Shown here in pieces: positions 1 to 11,176 of a stretch of DNA of 64,000 nucleotides; within the stretch, counting starts at the first letter, position 1, and each line of letters opens with the position of its first letter. Below the pieces are notes generated by a model. The model did no database searches. It was given only the letters and a program-made list of their open reading frames with translations, and had not been told where the DNA came from. The DNA lies in contig NC_064621.1 of assembly GCF_023898315.1 (NCBI RefSeq), forward strand, positions 541,715,383 through 541,779,382, read 5' to 3'. Source of the stretch: Schistocerca nitens (Eukaryota; Arthropoda; Insecta; Orthoptera; Acrididae). Both the position numbers and the translations under genes were made by a program.

Positions 1-1263
1 TTGCGAAAGTCAGATGGTATATCGCCAGACTCATATATTCTACACACCAACGTGAATAGTCGTTTTGTTGCCGCTTCCCCCAATGATTTTAGAAATTCTG
101 ATGGAATGTTATCTATCCCTTCTGCCTTATTTGACCGTAAGTCCTCCAAAGCTCTTTTAAATTCCGATTCTAATACTGGATCCCCTATCTCTTCTAAATC
201 GACTCCAGTTTCTTCTTCTATCACATCAGACAAATCTTCACCCTCATAGAGGCTTTCAGTGTATTCTTTCCACCTATCTGCTCTCTCCTCTGCATTTAAC
301 AGTCGAAGTCCCGTTGCACTCTTAATGTTACCACCGTTGCTTTTAATGTCACCAAAGGTTGTTTTGACTTTCCTGTATGCTGAGTCTGTCCTTCCGACAA
401 TCATATCTTTTTCGATGTCTTCACATTTTTCCTGCAGCCATTTCGTCTTATTTCATTCCTCAGCGACTTGTATTTCTGTATTCCTGATTTTCCCGGAACA
501 TGTTTGTACTTCCTCCTTTCATCAATCAACTGAAGTATTTCTTCTGTTACCCATGGTTTCTTCGCAGCTACCTTCTTTGTACCTATGTTTTCCTTACCAA
601 CGTCTGTGATGGCCCTTTTTAGAGATGTCCATTCCTCTTCAACTGTACTGCCTACTGCGCTATTCCTTATTGCTGTATCTATAGCGTTAGAGAACTTCAA
701 ACGTATCTCGTCATTCCTTAGTACTTCCGTATCCCACTTCTTTGCGTATTGATTCTTCCTGACTAATGTCTTGAACTTTAGCCTACTCTTCATCACTACT
801 ATATTGTGATCTGAGTCTATATCTGCTCCTGGGTACGCCTTACAATCCAGCATCTGATTTCGGAATCTCTGTCTGACCATGATGTAATCTAATTGAAATC
901 TTCGCGTATCTCCCGGCCATTTCCAAGTATACCTCCTCCTCTTGTGATTCTTGAACAGCTATTACTAGCTGAAACTTGTTACAGAACTCAATTAGTCTTT
1001 CTCCTCTTTCATTCCTCGTCCCAAGCCCATACTCTCCTGTAACCTTTTCTTCTATTCCTTCCCCTACAACTGCATTCCAGTCGCCCATGATTATTAGATT
1101 TTCGTCCCCCTTTACATACTGCGTTACCCTTTCAATATCCTCATACACTTTCTCTATCTGTTCATCTTCAGCTTGCGACGTCGGCATGTATACCTGAACT
1201 ATCGTTGTCGGTGTTGGTCTGCTGTCGATTCTGATTAGAATAAACCTGTCACTGAACTGTTCT
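1..1263 (-). mobile_element. RTE-like LINE, EN domain and start of RT (3' segment of a twin-primed copy)
   Basis: Reading the minus strand from 1263 down to 1 gives a non-LTR retrotransposon ORF broken by frameshifts. Near 1100-1080 is the apurinic-endonuclease motif IIMGDWNAVVGEG. Near 815-800 is the EN terminal motif DIDSDHNIVVM. Then comes the linker (KKPWVTEEILQLIDERRKYK) and the start of the RT N-terminus (SNKAEGIDNIPSEFL) near 100-60. One frameshift lies near 890-900 and another near 400. The protein resembles the long ORF at 35530-38268 but is a different, more diverged subfamily. The RT catalytic core lies beyond base 1. The 5' boundary is at about 1263, where coding sequence for EQFSDR abuts an oppositely oriented copy of the same element's 5' end. 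EN/RTE-like family membership is solid; the clade name is inferred. Confidence 0.85.
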
Positions 1264-1335
1264 AGGTCTAGGGGTAGCGTCTTTGATTCATAATCAAAAC
1301 GCCTTTGGTCCCGGGTTCGATTCCCGCCACTGCCT
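1264..1335 (+). other. tRNA-like head in a LINE 5'UTR
   Basis: The stretch folds partly as a tRNA. The anticodon arm TTTGA-TTCATAA-TCAAA would present CAT (Met-like). It is followed by a good B box (GGTTCGATTCC at about 1315-1325) inside a T-arm with four paired bases. The acceptor stem does not pair and the A box is poor, so it is unlikely to be a working tRNA gene. Its position at the 5' tip of the LINE suggests a pol III-type internal promoter captured in the 5'UTR. That role is inference. Confidence 0.5.
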
Positions 1336-1939
1336 AAATTTTGATAAATAATCAACATTGGCGGCCGAAGACTTCCGGCATAAGAAGTCAGCCTCATTCT
1401 GCCAACGGCCTTGTCAAAGAGGGCGGAGGAGCGGATAGAGGTTCAGGGCACTCTCTTGTCCTAGGGGTGGGAAATTTCCCCTAAAGGCGGAAGAATCAGC
1501 AATGATCAACGACATGAGGATGCAGAAGGCAATGGAAACCACTGCATTACAGACACGTAACGTGTATCCACAGGACATGTGGCCTGTAATTGAAGAAGTG
1601 TCATGATGATCTCTCCATTGGCAAAAGATTCCGGAATAGTCCCCCATTCGGATCTCCGGGAGGGGACTGCCAAGGGGGCGGTTACCATGAGAAAAAGATT
1701 GAATAATCAACGAAAGGATAACGTTCTACGAGTCGGGGCGTGGAATGTCAGAAGCTTGAACATGGTAGGGAAACTAGAAAATCTGAAAAGGGAAATGCAA
1801 AGGCTCAATCTAGATATAGTAGGGGTCAGTGAAGTGAAGTGGAAGGAAGACAAGGATTTCTGGTCAGATGAGTATCGGGTAATATCAACAGCAGCAGAAA
1901 ATGGTATAACAGGTGTAGGATTCATTATGAATAGGACCC
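1264..1939 (+). mobile_element. RTE-like LINE 5' end (5'UTR and ORF start), inverted segment
   Basis: This plus-strand segment holds a LINE 5'UTR followed by an ORF from the ATG at 1687 (MRKRLNNQRKDNVLRVGAWN...). The EN signatures GAWNVRSLN and VGVSEVKW are visible. The ORF stops matching at about 1939, after GVGFIMNR, where unrelated DNA begins. The opposite-strand segment at 1-1263 resumes the same protein only about 8-10 residues later (EQFSDRF...). The two pieces therefore read as one element whose 5' part was inverted during insertion. The 5'UTR begins with a tRNA-like stretch. As a gene it is non-functional. Confidence 0.8.
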
Positions 1940-2640
1940 CTTACAAAACCAGAGAGAATCACTTTCGATCCGTAGCGACACACGTCATTAGTGCCGACAT
2001 GAGCCACCACCTGCAGTTGGCTGCACCCTGTACCCTTCATGGTATCCGGACCCGTCCCACATCTTGGATGACTCCCCCCCCCCCCCCCCCCCCTGGTATG
2101 CTCACAGAGTGCACATTGGCTTTCTTCCCATCCTTAGCTGCCATATCCCTAAGGGGCTCCATCACCTGCCTAACATTGGAGCTTCCAATGACAAGCAATC
2201 CCACCCTCTGCGCTTGTCCGGGCCTCTCAGAAAGACCGGCCACTGCCACAACAGATGAGGCTGCCCTTGCTGGCTCAGAAGTACTTTCAGCAGTGGGCAG
2301 TACCTAAAACCTGTTACGGAGGCATAAGGGTACAGCCTTGCGGCCAGCACCAACTTTCGCGTTCCGCCCAGGGATTCGCGACCCCGCCATGGTTCGCCAA
2401 TCACCATCAGACAAGTGTCGACCGGCAGGGACGTCCACATCAGAGGGCGCAGTGGCATCAGAGATCCCAGGCGATGCTGCAGGCTCCAGAGGCACCAAAC
2501 CACTCACCTCAGGTGTCCCAATGTCACCGCGGCCCAGGGCAACAGCCTGGAGCGTGTAGACAATGGCCAACACAGCTTCAAGCTGTTTACGGACTGTGGC
2601 CAATTCCCCTGAATCCGTACACAACAGGCGCAGTCCCTAA
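1940..2640 (-). pseudogene. Degenerate LINE ORF1-like fragment with an SGNH-like block
   Basis: Minus-strand frames contain a leucine-rich, probably coiled segment (LATVRKQLEAVLAIVYTLQA, about 2600-2540), then a Pro/Gly/Ser-rich linker. After frameshifts comes VGLLVIGSSNVRQVMEPLRD (about 2200-2140), which resembles block I of SGNH hydrolases (G-S-S after a hydrophobic strand). Some CR1-group LINEs carry such a domain in ORF1. A poly-C run at 2077-2092 interrupts the frame. No catalytic His block was found, so this is a broken fragment. An ORF1/gag-like origin is inferred. Confidence 0.45.
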
Positions 2641-2832
2641 CAATTTCTTTTCCTCTCTTTTATCTCACAAGCCGTTCAAAACAAACAAATGACTGACGAT
2701 TACATGAATTTACACTATACGGGCACTAAAATGCGATGCTACAACTCTCGAATACTATAATACGCCCGAAATTTGTGAATTAAACTATGCAAGTACCCAA
2801 AAACACACAAATAAATTAATTGCTTACTACAT
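2641..2832. other. Short unassigned AT-rich spacer
   Basis: The stretch between the ORF1-like relic and the next LINE is AT-rich and has no coding or repeat signature that I recognise. Confidence 0.5.
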
Positions 2833-4584
2833 AGAAGAGTTTCATCATGCCTAGCTCTCTCAAAGTTATCAGTAGCTCTAATGGAATGTCATCTATTCAC
2901 ATGGCCTTGTTTTGACTCAAGTCTTTCAGTGTTTTGTCAAAGTCTTCACACCATGTCATATCTCCTTTCTCTTCGTACTCTATGTCCTCTTCCATTTCCA
3001 TAATATTGCTCTCAAGTGCATCTCCTTTGTATCGACCGTCTGTATTCTCCTTCCACCTTTCTGCTTTCCTTTCTTTGCTTAGGGCTGGTTTTCTATCTGA
3101 GCTCTTGATATTCATACAGGTGGTTCTCTTTTCTCCCAAGGTTTTTTAAATTTTCCTGTAGGCAATATGTATCTTACACCTAATGATATATGCTTCTACA
3201 GCTGTACATTTGTCCTCTAGACATTCCTGCTTAGCCATTTTGCACTTCATGTCATTCTAATTTTGTAGACATTTGTATTCCCTTTCACCTGCTTCATATA
3301 TTGTGTTTTTGTATTTTCTCCTGTCGTCGATTAAATTCAGTATTCCTTGCATTACTCAAGGATTTCTACTAGCCCTTGTCTTTTTGCCTACTTGATCATC
3401 TGCTGCCTTCACTATTTCATTTATCCATGTTTCATCTCCTTACATTCCTGTCTTTTTGCAATTTGTTTAGTTTTAAACTGCAGTTCATAACCAATATATT
3501 GTGCTCAGAGTCCACGTCTGCACCTGGAAATGTCTTACATCTGAAAACGTGGTTCGTAAATCTCTGTCTTGCCATTATATAATCAATCAATACCCTTCCA
3601 GTGTCTCCAGGTCCCTTCCATGTGTACAGCCTTCTTTCATGATTCTTAAACCAAGTGCTAGCCATGATTAAATTATGCTCTGTGCAAAATTCTACCATGC
3701 TGCTTCCTTTTTCATTCCTTTTCCCCAGTCCACATTCACCTACTACTTTTTCTTCTCTTCCTTTTCCTGCTGTAGACTTCCAGTCTCCCATGACTGTTAA
3801 ATTTTTGACTCCCTTAACTGTCTGAATAATTTCGTTTAAGTCATAATACATTACCTCAATCTCCTCTTCATCTGCAGAGCTAGTTGGCGTATAAGCATGT
3901 ACTACTGTGGTGGGTGTTGGCTTTGTTTCTATCTTGGCTACAATAATGCATTCACTATGCTGTTCATAGTAGCTTATCCGTGTTCCTATTTTTTTTACTC
4001 ATTGTTAAACCTTGTCCTGCACTATTGTAATTTGATTTTGTATTTATAACCCAATATTCACCTGACTCTAAGTCCTGTTCTTCCTGCCATAGTACTTCAC
4101 TAATTCCCACTATATCTAACTTTATCCTATCCATTTCCTTTTTTAAATTTTCTAACCTACCTGCCCGATTAAGGTATCTGACATTCCACACTCTGATCCA
4201 TAGAACACCAGTTTCGTTTCTCCTGATGATGACATCCTCCTGAGTTAGTCCCCATCAGGAGATCCAAATGGGGGACTATTTTACCTCCAGAATATTCTAT
4301 CCAAGAGGATGTCATCACCATTTAACCTTACAGTAGAGTTGCATGCCCTCGAGAAAAATTATGGCTGTAGTTTCCCCTTGCTTTCAGCCACTCGCAGTAC
4401 CAGCACAGCAAGGCCGTTTCGGTTGATGTTAGAAGGCCAGATCAGTCAGTCATCCAGACTGTTGCTCGTGTAACTACTGAAATGGCTGCTGCCCCTCTTC
4501 CGGAGCCACACGTTTGTCTGGCCTCTCAAAAGATACCCCTCCATTGTGGTTGCACCTATGGCATGGCTGACTGTATCATTGAGA
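2833..4584 (-). mobile_element. RTE-like LINE, 5' half (decayed copy of the 35.3-38.6 kb family)
   Basis: Running down the minus strand from 4584, this copy has the same 5'UTR as the element at 35290-38578 (matching text at 4320-4580 and 38270-38560). It then carries EN coding (MWNVRYLNRAGRLENLKKEM at 4191; VMGDWKSTAGKG; VDSEHNILVMN near 3510) and the linker up to the beginning of RT (ALSKERKAERWKE near 3080). It is cut off at about 2833, so there is no RT core. Several stops and frameshifts break the ORF, and the catalytic Asn of GDWN is Lys. It is a non-functional older copy. The 5' limit is approximate because similarity fades at about 4584. Confidence 0.85.
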
Positions 4585-4599
4585 CACGTGCAAATTCCT

Positions 4600-6624
4600 G
4601 GCATAAGTTGTCTTTATCTGTATCCACATGGTTATCAATTGACTGTACCTGCATATATCGATAATTTTATTTTTGCAACAGTAAAACGGCAAAAGGCAAC
4701 AGGGAATGACAATATTAATTTGGTAATAGTAAACTGCAGGAGCGTCTATAGAAAGGTCCCAGAATGCTCTCCTTAATAAAAAGTCACAATACCCACATAG
4801 TACTAGGGACGGAAAGCTGACTGAAACCAGAGGTAAACAGTAATGAAATTCTAAACTCAGATTGGAATGTATACCGCAGAGACAGGCTGGACAGTGAAGG
4901 GGGAGGCATGTTTATAGCGATAAGAAGTGCAATAGTATCGAAGGAAATTGACGGAGATCCGAAATGTGAAACAATTGGGGTGAAGGTCATGGTTAAAGCA
5001 GGCTCAAACACGGTAATGGGATGTCTCTATAGGCCCCCTGGCTCAGCAGCTGTTGTGGCAGAACACCTGAATGAAAATTTGGAAAATATATCCCGACCAT
5101 GTTATAGTTTTGGGTGGAGATTTTAATTTACCACATATAGACTGGGAGACTCAAACGTTTATAATGGGTGGCAGAGACAAAGAATCCAGTGAATTTTTTT
5201 TAAGTGCATTATCTGAAAACTACCGTGAGCAGTTAAACGGAGAACCGACTCGTGGCGATAACATATTAGACCTTCTGGTGACAAAGAGATCTGAACTATT
5301 TGAAACAGTTAACGCAGAACAGGGAATCAGTGATCATAAAGCGGTTACAACATTGATGATTTCAGCTGTAAATAGACATATTAAAAATGGTAGGAAGATT
5401 CTTCTGTTTAGCAAAAGTGACAAAAAGCAGATTTCAGAGTACTCGACGGCTCAGCACAAAAGTTTTATCTCAAGTACAGATAATGTTGGAGATCAGTGGA
5501 CAAAGTTCAAAAGCATCTTACAATATTCATTAGATGAGTATGTGCCAAGCAAGATCGTAAGTGATGGAAAAGAGCCACCGTGTTACAACAACCGAGTTAG
5601 AAAACTGCTACGGAAGCAAAGGGAACTTCACAGCAAACATAAACATAGCCAAAGCCTTGCAGACAAACAAAAATTACACGAAACAAAATGTAGTGTGAGG
5701 AGGGCTATGCGAGAGGCGTTCAGTGAATTCAAAAGTAGAGTTCTATGTACTGATTCGGCAGAAAATCCTAAGAAATTTTGGTCTTATGTCAAAGCGTAAG
5801 GGGATCAAAACAAAATATCTAGACACTCTGTGGCCAAAATTGTACTGAAACAGAGGATGACAGACTAAAGGCTGAAATATCAAATGTCTTTTTCACAGAG
5901 GAAGACTGCACTGTAGTTCCTTCTCTAGATTGTCGCACAGATGACAAAATGGTAGATATCAAAATAGATGACAGAGGGATAGAAAAACAATTAAAATCGC
6001 TCAAAAGAGGAAAGGCCTCTGGACCTGATGGGATACCAGTTTGATTTTACACAGAGTACGCAAAGGAACTTGCCCCCCTTTTTGCAGCGGTGTACCGTAG
6101 GTCTCTAGAAGAGCGTAGCGTTCCAAAAGATTGGAAAAGAGCACAGGTCATCCCCGTTTTCAAGAAGGGACGCCGAACAGATGTGCAGAACTATAGACCT
6201 ATATCTCTAACATCAATCAGTTGTAGAATTTTGGAACACATATTATGTTAGAGTATAATGACTTTTCTGGAGACTAGAAATCTACTCTGTAGGAATCAAC
6301 ATGGGTTTCGAGAAACACAATCGTTTGAAACCCAGCTCGTGCTATTCGTTCACGAGACTCAGAGGGCCGTAGAAGCAGGTTCCTGGGTAAATGCCGTGTT
6401 TCTTGACTTCCGCAAGGCATTTTATACAGTTCCCCACAGTCGTTTAATGAACAAAGTAAGAGCATACGGACTATCAGACCAATTGTGTGATTGGATTGAA
6501 GAGTTCCTATATAACAGAACACAGCATATCATTCTCAATGGAGAGAGATCTTCCGAAGTAAGAGCGATTTCAGATGTGCCGCAGGGGAGTGTCATAGGAC
6601 CGTTGCTTTTCACAGTATATATAA
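4600..6624 (+). mobile_element. CR1-like LINE ORF2: endonuclease and RT N-terminal half
   Basis: Plus-strand coding relic of a CR1/Jockey-group LINE. The EN domain runs from about 4700 to 5350 with GGGMFIAIRSA, GGDFNLPHIDW (about 5113-5145) and GISDHKAV (about 5325). A linker ends in AENPKKFWSYVKA (5799). Shifted pieces continue with KRGKASGPDGIPV, then the RT palm NAVFLDFRKAFYTVPHSRL (about 6390-6445) and VPQGSVIGPLLFTVYI (about 6577-6625). Stops at 5799 and near 6045, plus frameshifts near 4780 and 5080, inactivate it. The ORF breaks off just before the conserved INDL because another LINE was inserted there; the remainder resumes at about 7695. The 5' edge (4585-4660) is not sharp. Confidence 0.85.
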
Positions 6625-7694
6625 TATAATAAGGGATAGATGAAAACACCAGAAGACTTGTTGAACAAACCCTCACAGATACAACATCAAGAATTAAGTT
6701 TCAAGGCGAAATTTCTGAACCATTCAAAATCAAAACAGGAGTTCGACAAGGTGACGGACTGTCCCCAATTCTCTTTAACTTTGTTTTAGATAAAGTAGTA
6801 AAAACATGGGAAAACACATTAAAAAGCAGAGGCACAAAGAGTATAAGCATTGGCCAAGGAAAGAACAAATTTGAAGTAAAATGTTTAGCCTTTGCGGATG
6901 ATATGGCATTGATAACTGAAAACCGAACAGACGCAACAGTTATGCTTGATATGTTACACGAGATTGCTGAAAAGACTGGGCTAAAAATATCCTACGAAAA
7001 AACCAAGTATATAGAACACAAACAAAATACAGAAAAGTTTATGAAAACAAAGTATGGAAAAATTAAAAGAGTTGATAGATTCAAATACCTGGGGGAGTGG
7101 ATCCAAGCCAATGGACTGGATAACACAACAAATAAAGAAAGAATAAAAAAGTTGGAATTTGCATATAAATTAACACAAAACTACTACAATAAGAAATCAA
7201 TATCCATACAAGCAAAGATTAAACATTATAATTCAGTTATTAGGACACAAGCAACATATGGATCAGAGCGCCTAACATTGAATAAGAAAGGCAAATTAAG
7301 AGAACTAGAAAAAAGAGAGAGAAAAATATTAAGAAAAATTCTAGGTCCTGAGAAAAACAAGGAAAATAGGTGGATTAAAAGGAGAAATGAAGACCTATAC
7401 AAAAATACAGAAAAGATCACAGATACAATGAGGAAGAAACGGCTAAAATTTTATGGACATTTAAAAAGAATGGAAGAAACACGGATTACAAAGAAAATTT
7501 TTAATTACGTTAGTAAGCTGAAAAAAACTGTAGGATGGATAGAAGCAGTAAAGAAAGACGCCAACAAAATAGGTGTTACAGAAGAAATAATACGTAACAG
7601 GAATAACTTTAGGCTGCTTATAGAAAACGCAAACTATGAAGAAGATGCGCCAAAACCTCGACCCAAGAGAGTGTGGACAGATGAGCAGAGATGA
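6625..7694 (+). mobile_element. Nested LINE fragment: RT palm to C-terminus
   Basis: An open frame of about 350 codons with no in-frame start runs from about 6633 to the stop at 7694. It carries TGVRQGDGLSPILFNFVLD (about 6735-6790), CLAFADDMALITEN (about 6886-6930, the RT FADD box) and a thumb/connection region ending PKPRPKRVWTDEQR. This RT differs clearly from the CR1 type that flanks it. The CR1 reading is interrupted at 6624 and picks up after 7695, so this is a 5'-truncated later insertion. At the 3' end the octamer GATGAGCA occurs twice, possibly a short tail repeat. The clade is uncertain (RTE- or R1/R2-like). Confidence 0.75.
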
Positions 7695-8572
7695 GCAGTT
7701 GGCGAGAAAATGACCTTGTGGATAATATCAGAAGTTCACTGAGGCTTTTTGCAGATGATGCTGTAGTATATTGAGAGGTTGTAACAATGGAAAATTGTAC
7801 TGAAATGCAGGAGGATCTGCAACGAATTGACGCCTGGTGCAAGGAATGGCGGTTGAATCTCAATGTAGAAAAGTGTAATGCGCTGTGAATACATAGTAAG
7901 AAAGATCCTTTATCATTTAGCTACAATATAGCAGGTCAGCAACTGGAAGCAGTGAATTCCATAAATTATCTGGGCGTAGGCATTAGGAGTGATTTAAAAT
8001 GGAATGACCATGTACAATTAATTGTCGGTAAAGCCGATGCCAGACTGAGATTCATTGGAAGAATCCTAAGGAAATGCAGTCCGAAAACAAAGGAAGTAGG
8101 TTACAGTACACTTGTTCGCCCACTGCTTGAATACTACCAGATAGGGTTGATAAGAGATAGAGAAGATCCAATGAAGAGCAGCGCACTTTTTTACACGATT
8201 ATTTAGTAATTGCGAAAGTGTTACAGAAATGATAGATAAACTCCAGTGGAAGACTCTGCAAGAGAGACGTTCAGTAGCTCAGTATGGGCTTTTGTTGAAG
8301 TTTCGAGAACATACCTTCACCGAGGAGTTGAGCAGTATATTGCTCCCTCCTACGTATATCTCACGAAGAGACCACGAGGATAAAATCAGAGAGATTAGAG
8401 CCCACTCAGAGGCGTACCGACAATCTTTCTTTTCATGAACAATACGAGACTGGAATAGAAGGGAGAACCGATAGAGGTACTCAAGGTGCCCTCCACCACA
8501 CACCGTCAGGTGTTTTTGCGGAGTATGGATGTAGATATAGATGTAGGTGGAGATGTAGATGTAGATGGAGTC
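7695..8572 (+). mobile_element. CR1-like LINE, RT C-terminal half and 3' end
   Basis: Continuation of the LINE at 4600-6624 beyond the nested element. It encodes SLRLFADDAVVY (about 7738-7775), LQRIDAWCKEWRLNLN, NYLGVGIRSDLKWNDH (about 7963-8010), then a thumb region and KLQWKTLQERRSVAQYGLL near 8235-8295. Several stops are present, for example after VVY and NAL. The element ends in a short GATGTA-type repeat (8526-8567), a plausible 3' microsatellite tail of this family. Confidence 0.85.
8526..8567 (+). repeat. GATGTA-type 3' tail repeat
   Basis: Imperfect tandem hexamers (GATGTA/GATATA/GATGGA) lie at the end of the CR1-like LINE, as expected for a LINE 3' tail. Confidence 0.7.
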
Positions 8573-10630
8573 AGCCTAAGCAAATACTGCTCACCATGTC
8601 TTTCATGCTGCTGTGAATCGTAAACGTGGCTGTAGTGGGGTGCCGTACATGCCCCAATAGCACAGATGGCTGTATCACAGATGCAGTCACATCAAACAAG
8701 TGTCTGTGGAGAGGACAGACAGACCTATAATTCCAGTAGAGGGGCAGTAGGCTTTACAGTAGTTGTAGGGGCAATGGTCTGGATGATTGGCCAGTCTGAT
8801 GTTGTAACATTAACCAAGGAGAATATACAGCTGTTATATTTACTGAGCATATAACAGCTCTCTTGTATGGTTTCTTGAAAAAAGAAAACAGATCTGGCAT
8901 TCTATGGGTCAGAGTGTGGAATGCACGTCCCTTAATCTTGAGGGCAGATTACAAAACTAGAAAAGGAAGAGGTGGTTTTAATGTTTGTTTGAGATGGAGC
9001 ACAAGCTGGGGTGGTGGAAGGTTGTAAAAGATAATTGACCATGTACTTTCAAAGAGAGAATCCCAGCAATGGCATTAGGTGATTTAAGGAAATCGTAAGT
9101 ATCTCTGTCTAGGTAGGGACTTGAACTGCCATCTTCCTGAATAAAGAGTCAAATGCCTTACCAAATTCGGACAGAGGAATGGATCTGTTGAAATTAGGTA
9201 CAGCAGAAGTTAGCAAAGGGGCTGCAAACCATGGTATCTGAACCGGGTGGCAGTTTCGAGGGAAGGGGACAAATCTACATTCTTGAGGAAAAAAACATTG
9301 TTCCACAAAGCACCTAGCATCCAGCGCATGTTGGTCTATTAATTATTCATATGATTTTGAAACGCACCCCTGGTGGTTTTTGGACATTTTTGAACACATT
9401 CTAAGTTGATTTCTGAATGAATTACAAGTTGATTTTTGAATGCATGCATAGTGTACGTGATGTCTCTGCCAGGGGAATCCTCGTCGCATCTAGAAATGAA
9501 CTTTCCTGCAGACAGAATGGGACAGGGCTATACGAGCTGAGTGGGATAAAGCCAAACCGGTGAATGTCAACTGCTGCTTGTTTATGTGGTTAATTCAGTT
9601 TGCGAATGTTCAGCATTATTATAGTTACTATCGAAATCCATAGGTTCAGACTACCAGAGTGGAAATAAACGACTAACAGGAATAACAGGTAAGAAAGACT
9701 ATGTATTATCTTCTCGGTGTATCCAAGAAAGTGAAATTCCTACAGAAAATTTTTGGCCAGCTCGCTACACTAGACAGGGCCAGTTGTAGTCCCCGGCTAG
9801 GGGCCACTTAAGTTCCATTCTGGGAGTAGTGTGGAAAATGCATTGTACGAACACGTAATAACACCTAACTGGAGAATAATTGCTGGATAACTAAACCGGT
9901 GATTGTAGCAGGGTTAGTAAAGTTAACCAGGGAATGGGTTTTGACAGTGGTAGGGATAGTTACATAATTAGTGATGATAAGATTGTTTGTTAGAACGAGG
10001 AAGGAGAAGAAACAGGGACATCACACAAATTATGGAAGAATATGACGATTCCAAAGTTATACAAAAATTTCGTTCAACTACTTTTCGGTCTCGAGTGTGA
10101 GAAACTGGAGCGTATGAATAAAATGTGAAACTATTTCCTAACATAAAGCTTTTTGATTGTAGTATACTTGATAGGTATTTCGTATTGGTACTTCATGAAT
10201 TATATTCTCGTACTATAGAAATGATCATTATTGCCAAAACAGTCTGGCTTATTTGGTGTGTGCTATAATTGCTGCAATATTGGAAAGGCCTGTTTTGTTT
10301 AATCCAGCATGCAGGGACAAAATAGACGTAATCAGATTTTTCATGTAGCAAAATGTTTGATGAACTTTGAGGTAATAGATTCTTTCGCAGAAAGGAAAGC
10401 GCACCATGTAAAGCTGCAGCAAGATTAGAGAGAAAATTGCTAGGACCTAAGTATTGAAGAAATGTGTGCTGTCTTGCCTGTCTCTTGCCTTTACTGGTTT
10501 TAGGTAACCTATATTTGATTTTATGTCACTCAGAAGAGCAAGTTATTAGCAAATAGGCAATGAAGAGTCCAGATTTTCTGAAGAGTTCTTGTTCTCCCGG
10601 TTACAAAGAATCCCATCAAGTATTAATTGC

Positions 10631-10707
<77 letters not shown>

Positions 10708-11176
10708 GGGGGGGGGGGGGGGGGGGGCAGAATGTCAAACTGACCAAGTGGCAGTAGGAGAGGCACTACAGGTCATTTTAATTTCCACTGTCCTGCGATA
10801 GTTTGATGGCATCCATTGCAAAATATACACGCTTGAGTTCCACAGAGCGAAATACAGTGACGCGCTGTAAAAGAATGTGGTTTGAAGAGGCGTGGCACTG
10901 CACTTGGCACACTAAAGACCAAATAATATGTCTTACATTTCCTCAAAGATATATGTTTTATGTATCAGACTCTTCAGAAAGATGTGCGCTTCAAAATGAA
11001 CTTATTTTTGAGAAGTCTTCTGTTTATTATTATTGTTATTTCTTTACTTTCTCGGACGTTAAGTCTGGTTAAGAATGGAAAGTGACGCGGACCTTGATCA
11101 AGCGTCACTTCCTATTAACTGTACGGTATGTGTTATATTGCATTTAGGAACTTTCGGGTAATTGAACATGTATCAA
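8573..11176. other. Unassigned intergenic or intronic DNA
   Basis: I see no convincing gene here. I searched for the missing upstream GLYR1 exon (expected to encode sequence just before [13 protein letters not shown]) and found none. The stretch contains the CT microsatellite at 10641-10704. The small ORFs around that tract merely translate the CT repeat. Confidence 0.5.
10630..10727. repeat. (CT)n microsatellite bracketed by C-run and G-run
   Basis: Twelve C (10630-10641), then about 31 CT units to 10704, then TTT and about 20 G (10708-10727). The whole is a homopurine/homopyrimidine mirror tract with C and G arms that can pair. Confidence 0.95.

Noticed and set aside
840..1397. Single 185-codon minus-strand ORF as a gene
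   Set aside because: Its first about 45 codons translate the antisense strand of a LINE 5'UTR. Only the rest is LINE endonuclease. The fusion is a rearrangement product.
8526..8567. Short regular repeats as a CRISPR array
   Set aside because: Hexamer microsatellite at a LINE end in a eukaryotic genome, with no spacer structure.
10560..10801. ORFs rich in Leu-Ser repeats
   Set aside because: They are translations of the CT microsatellite.
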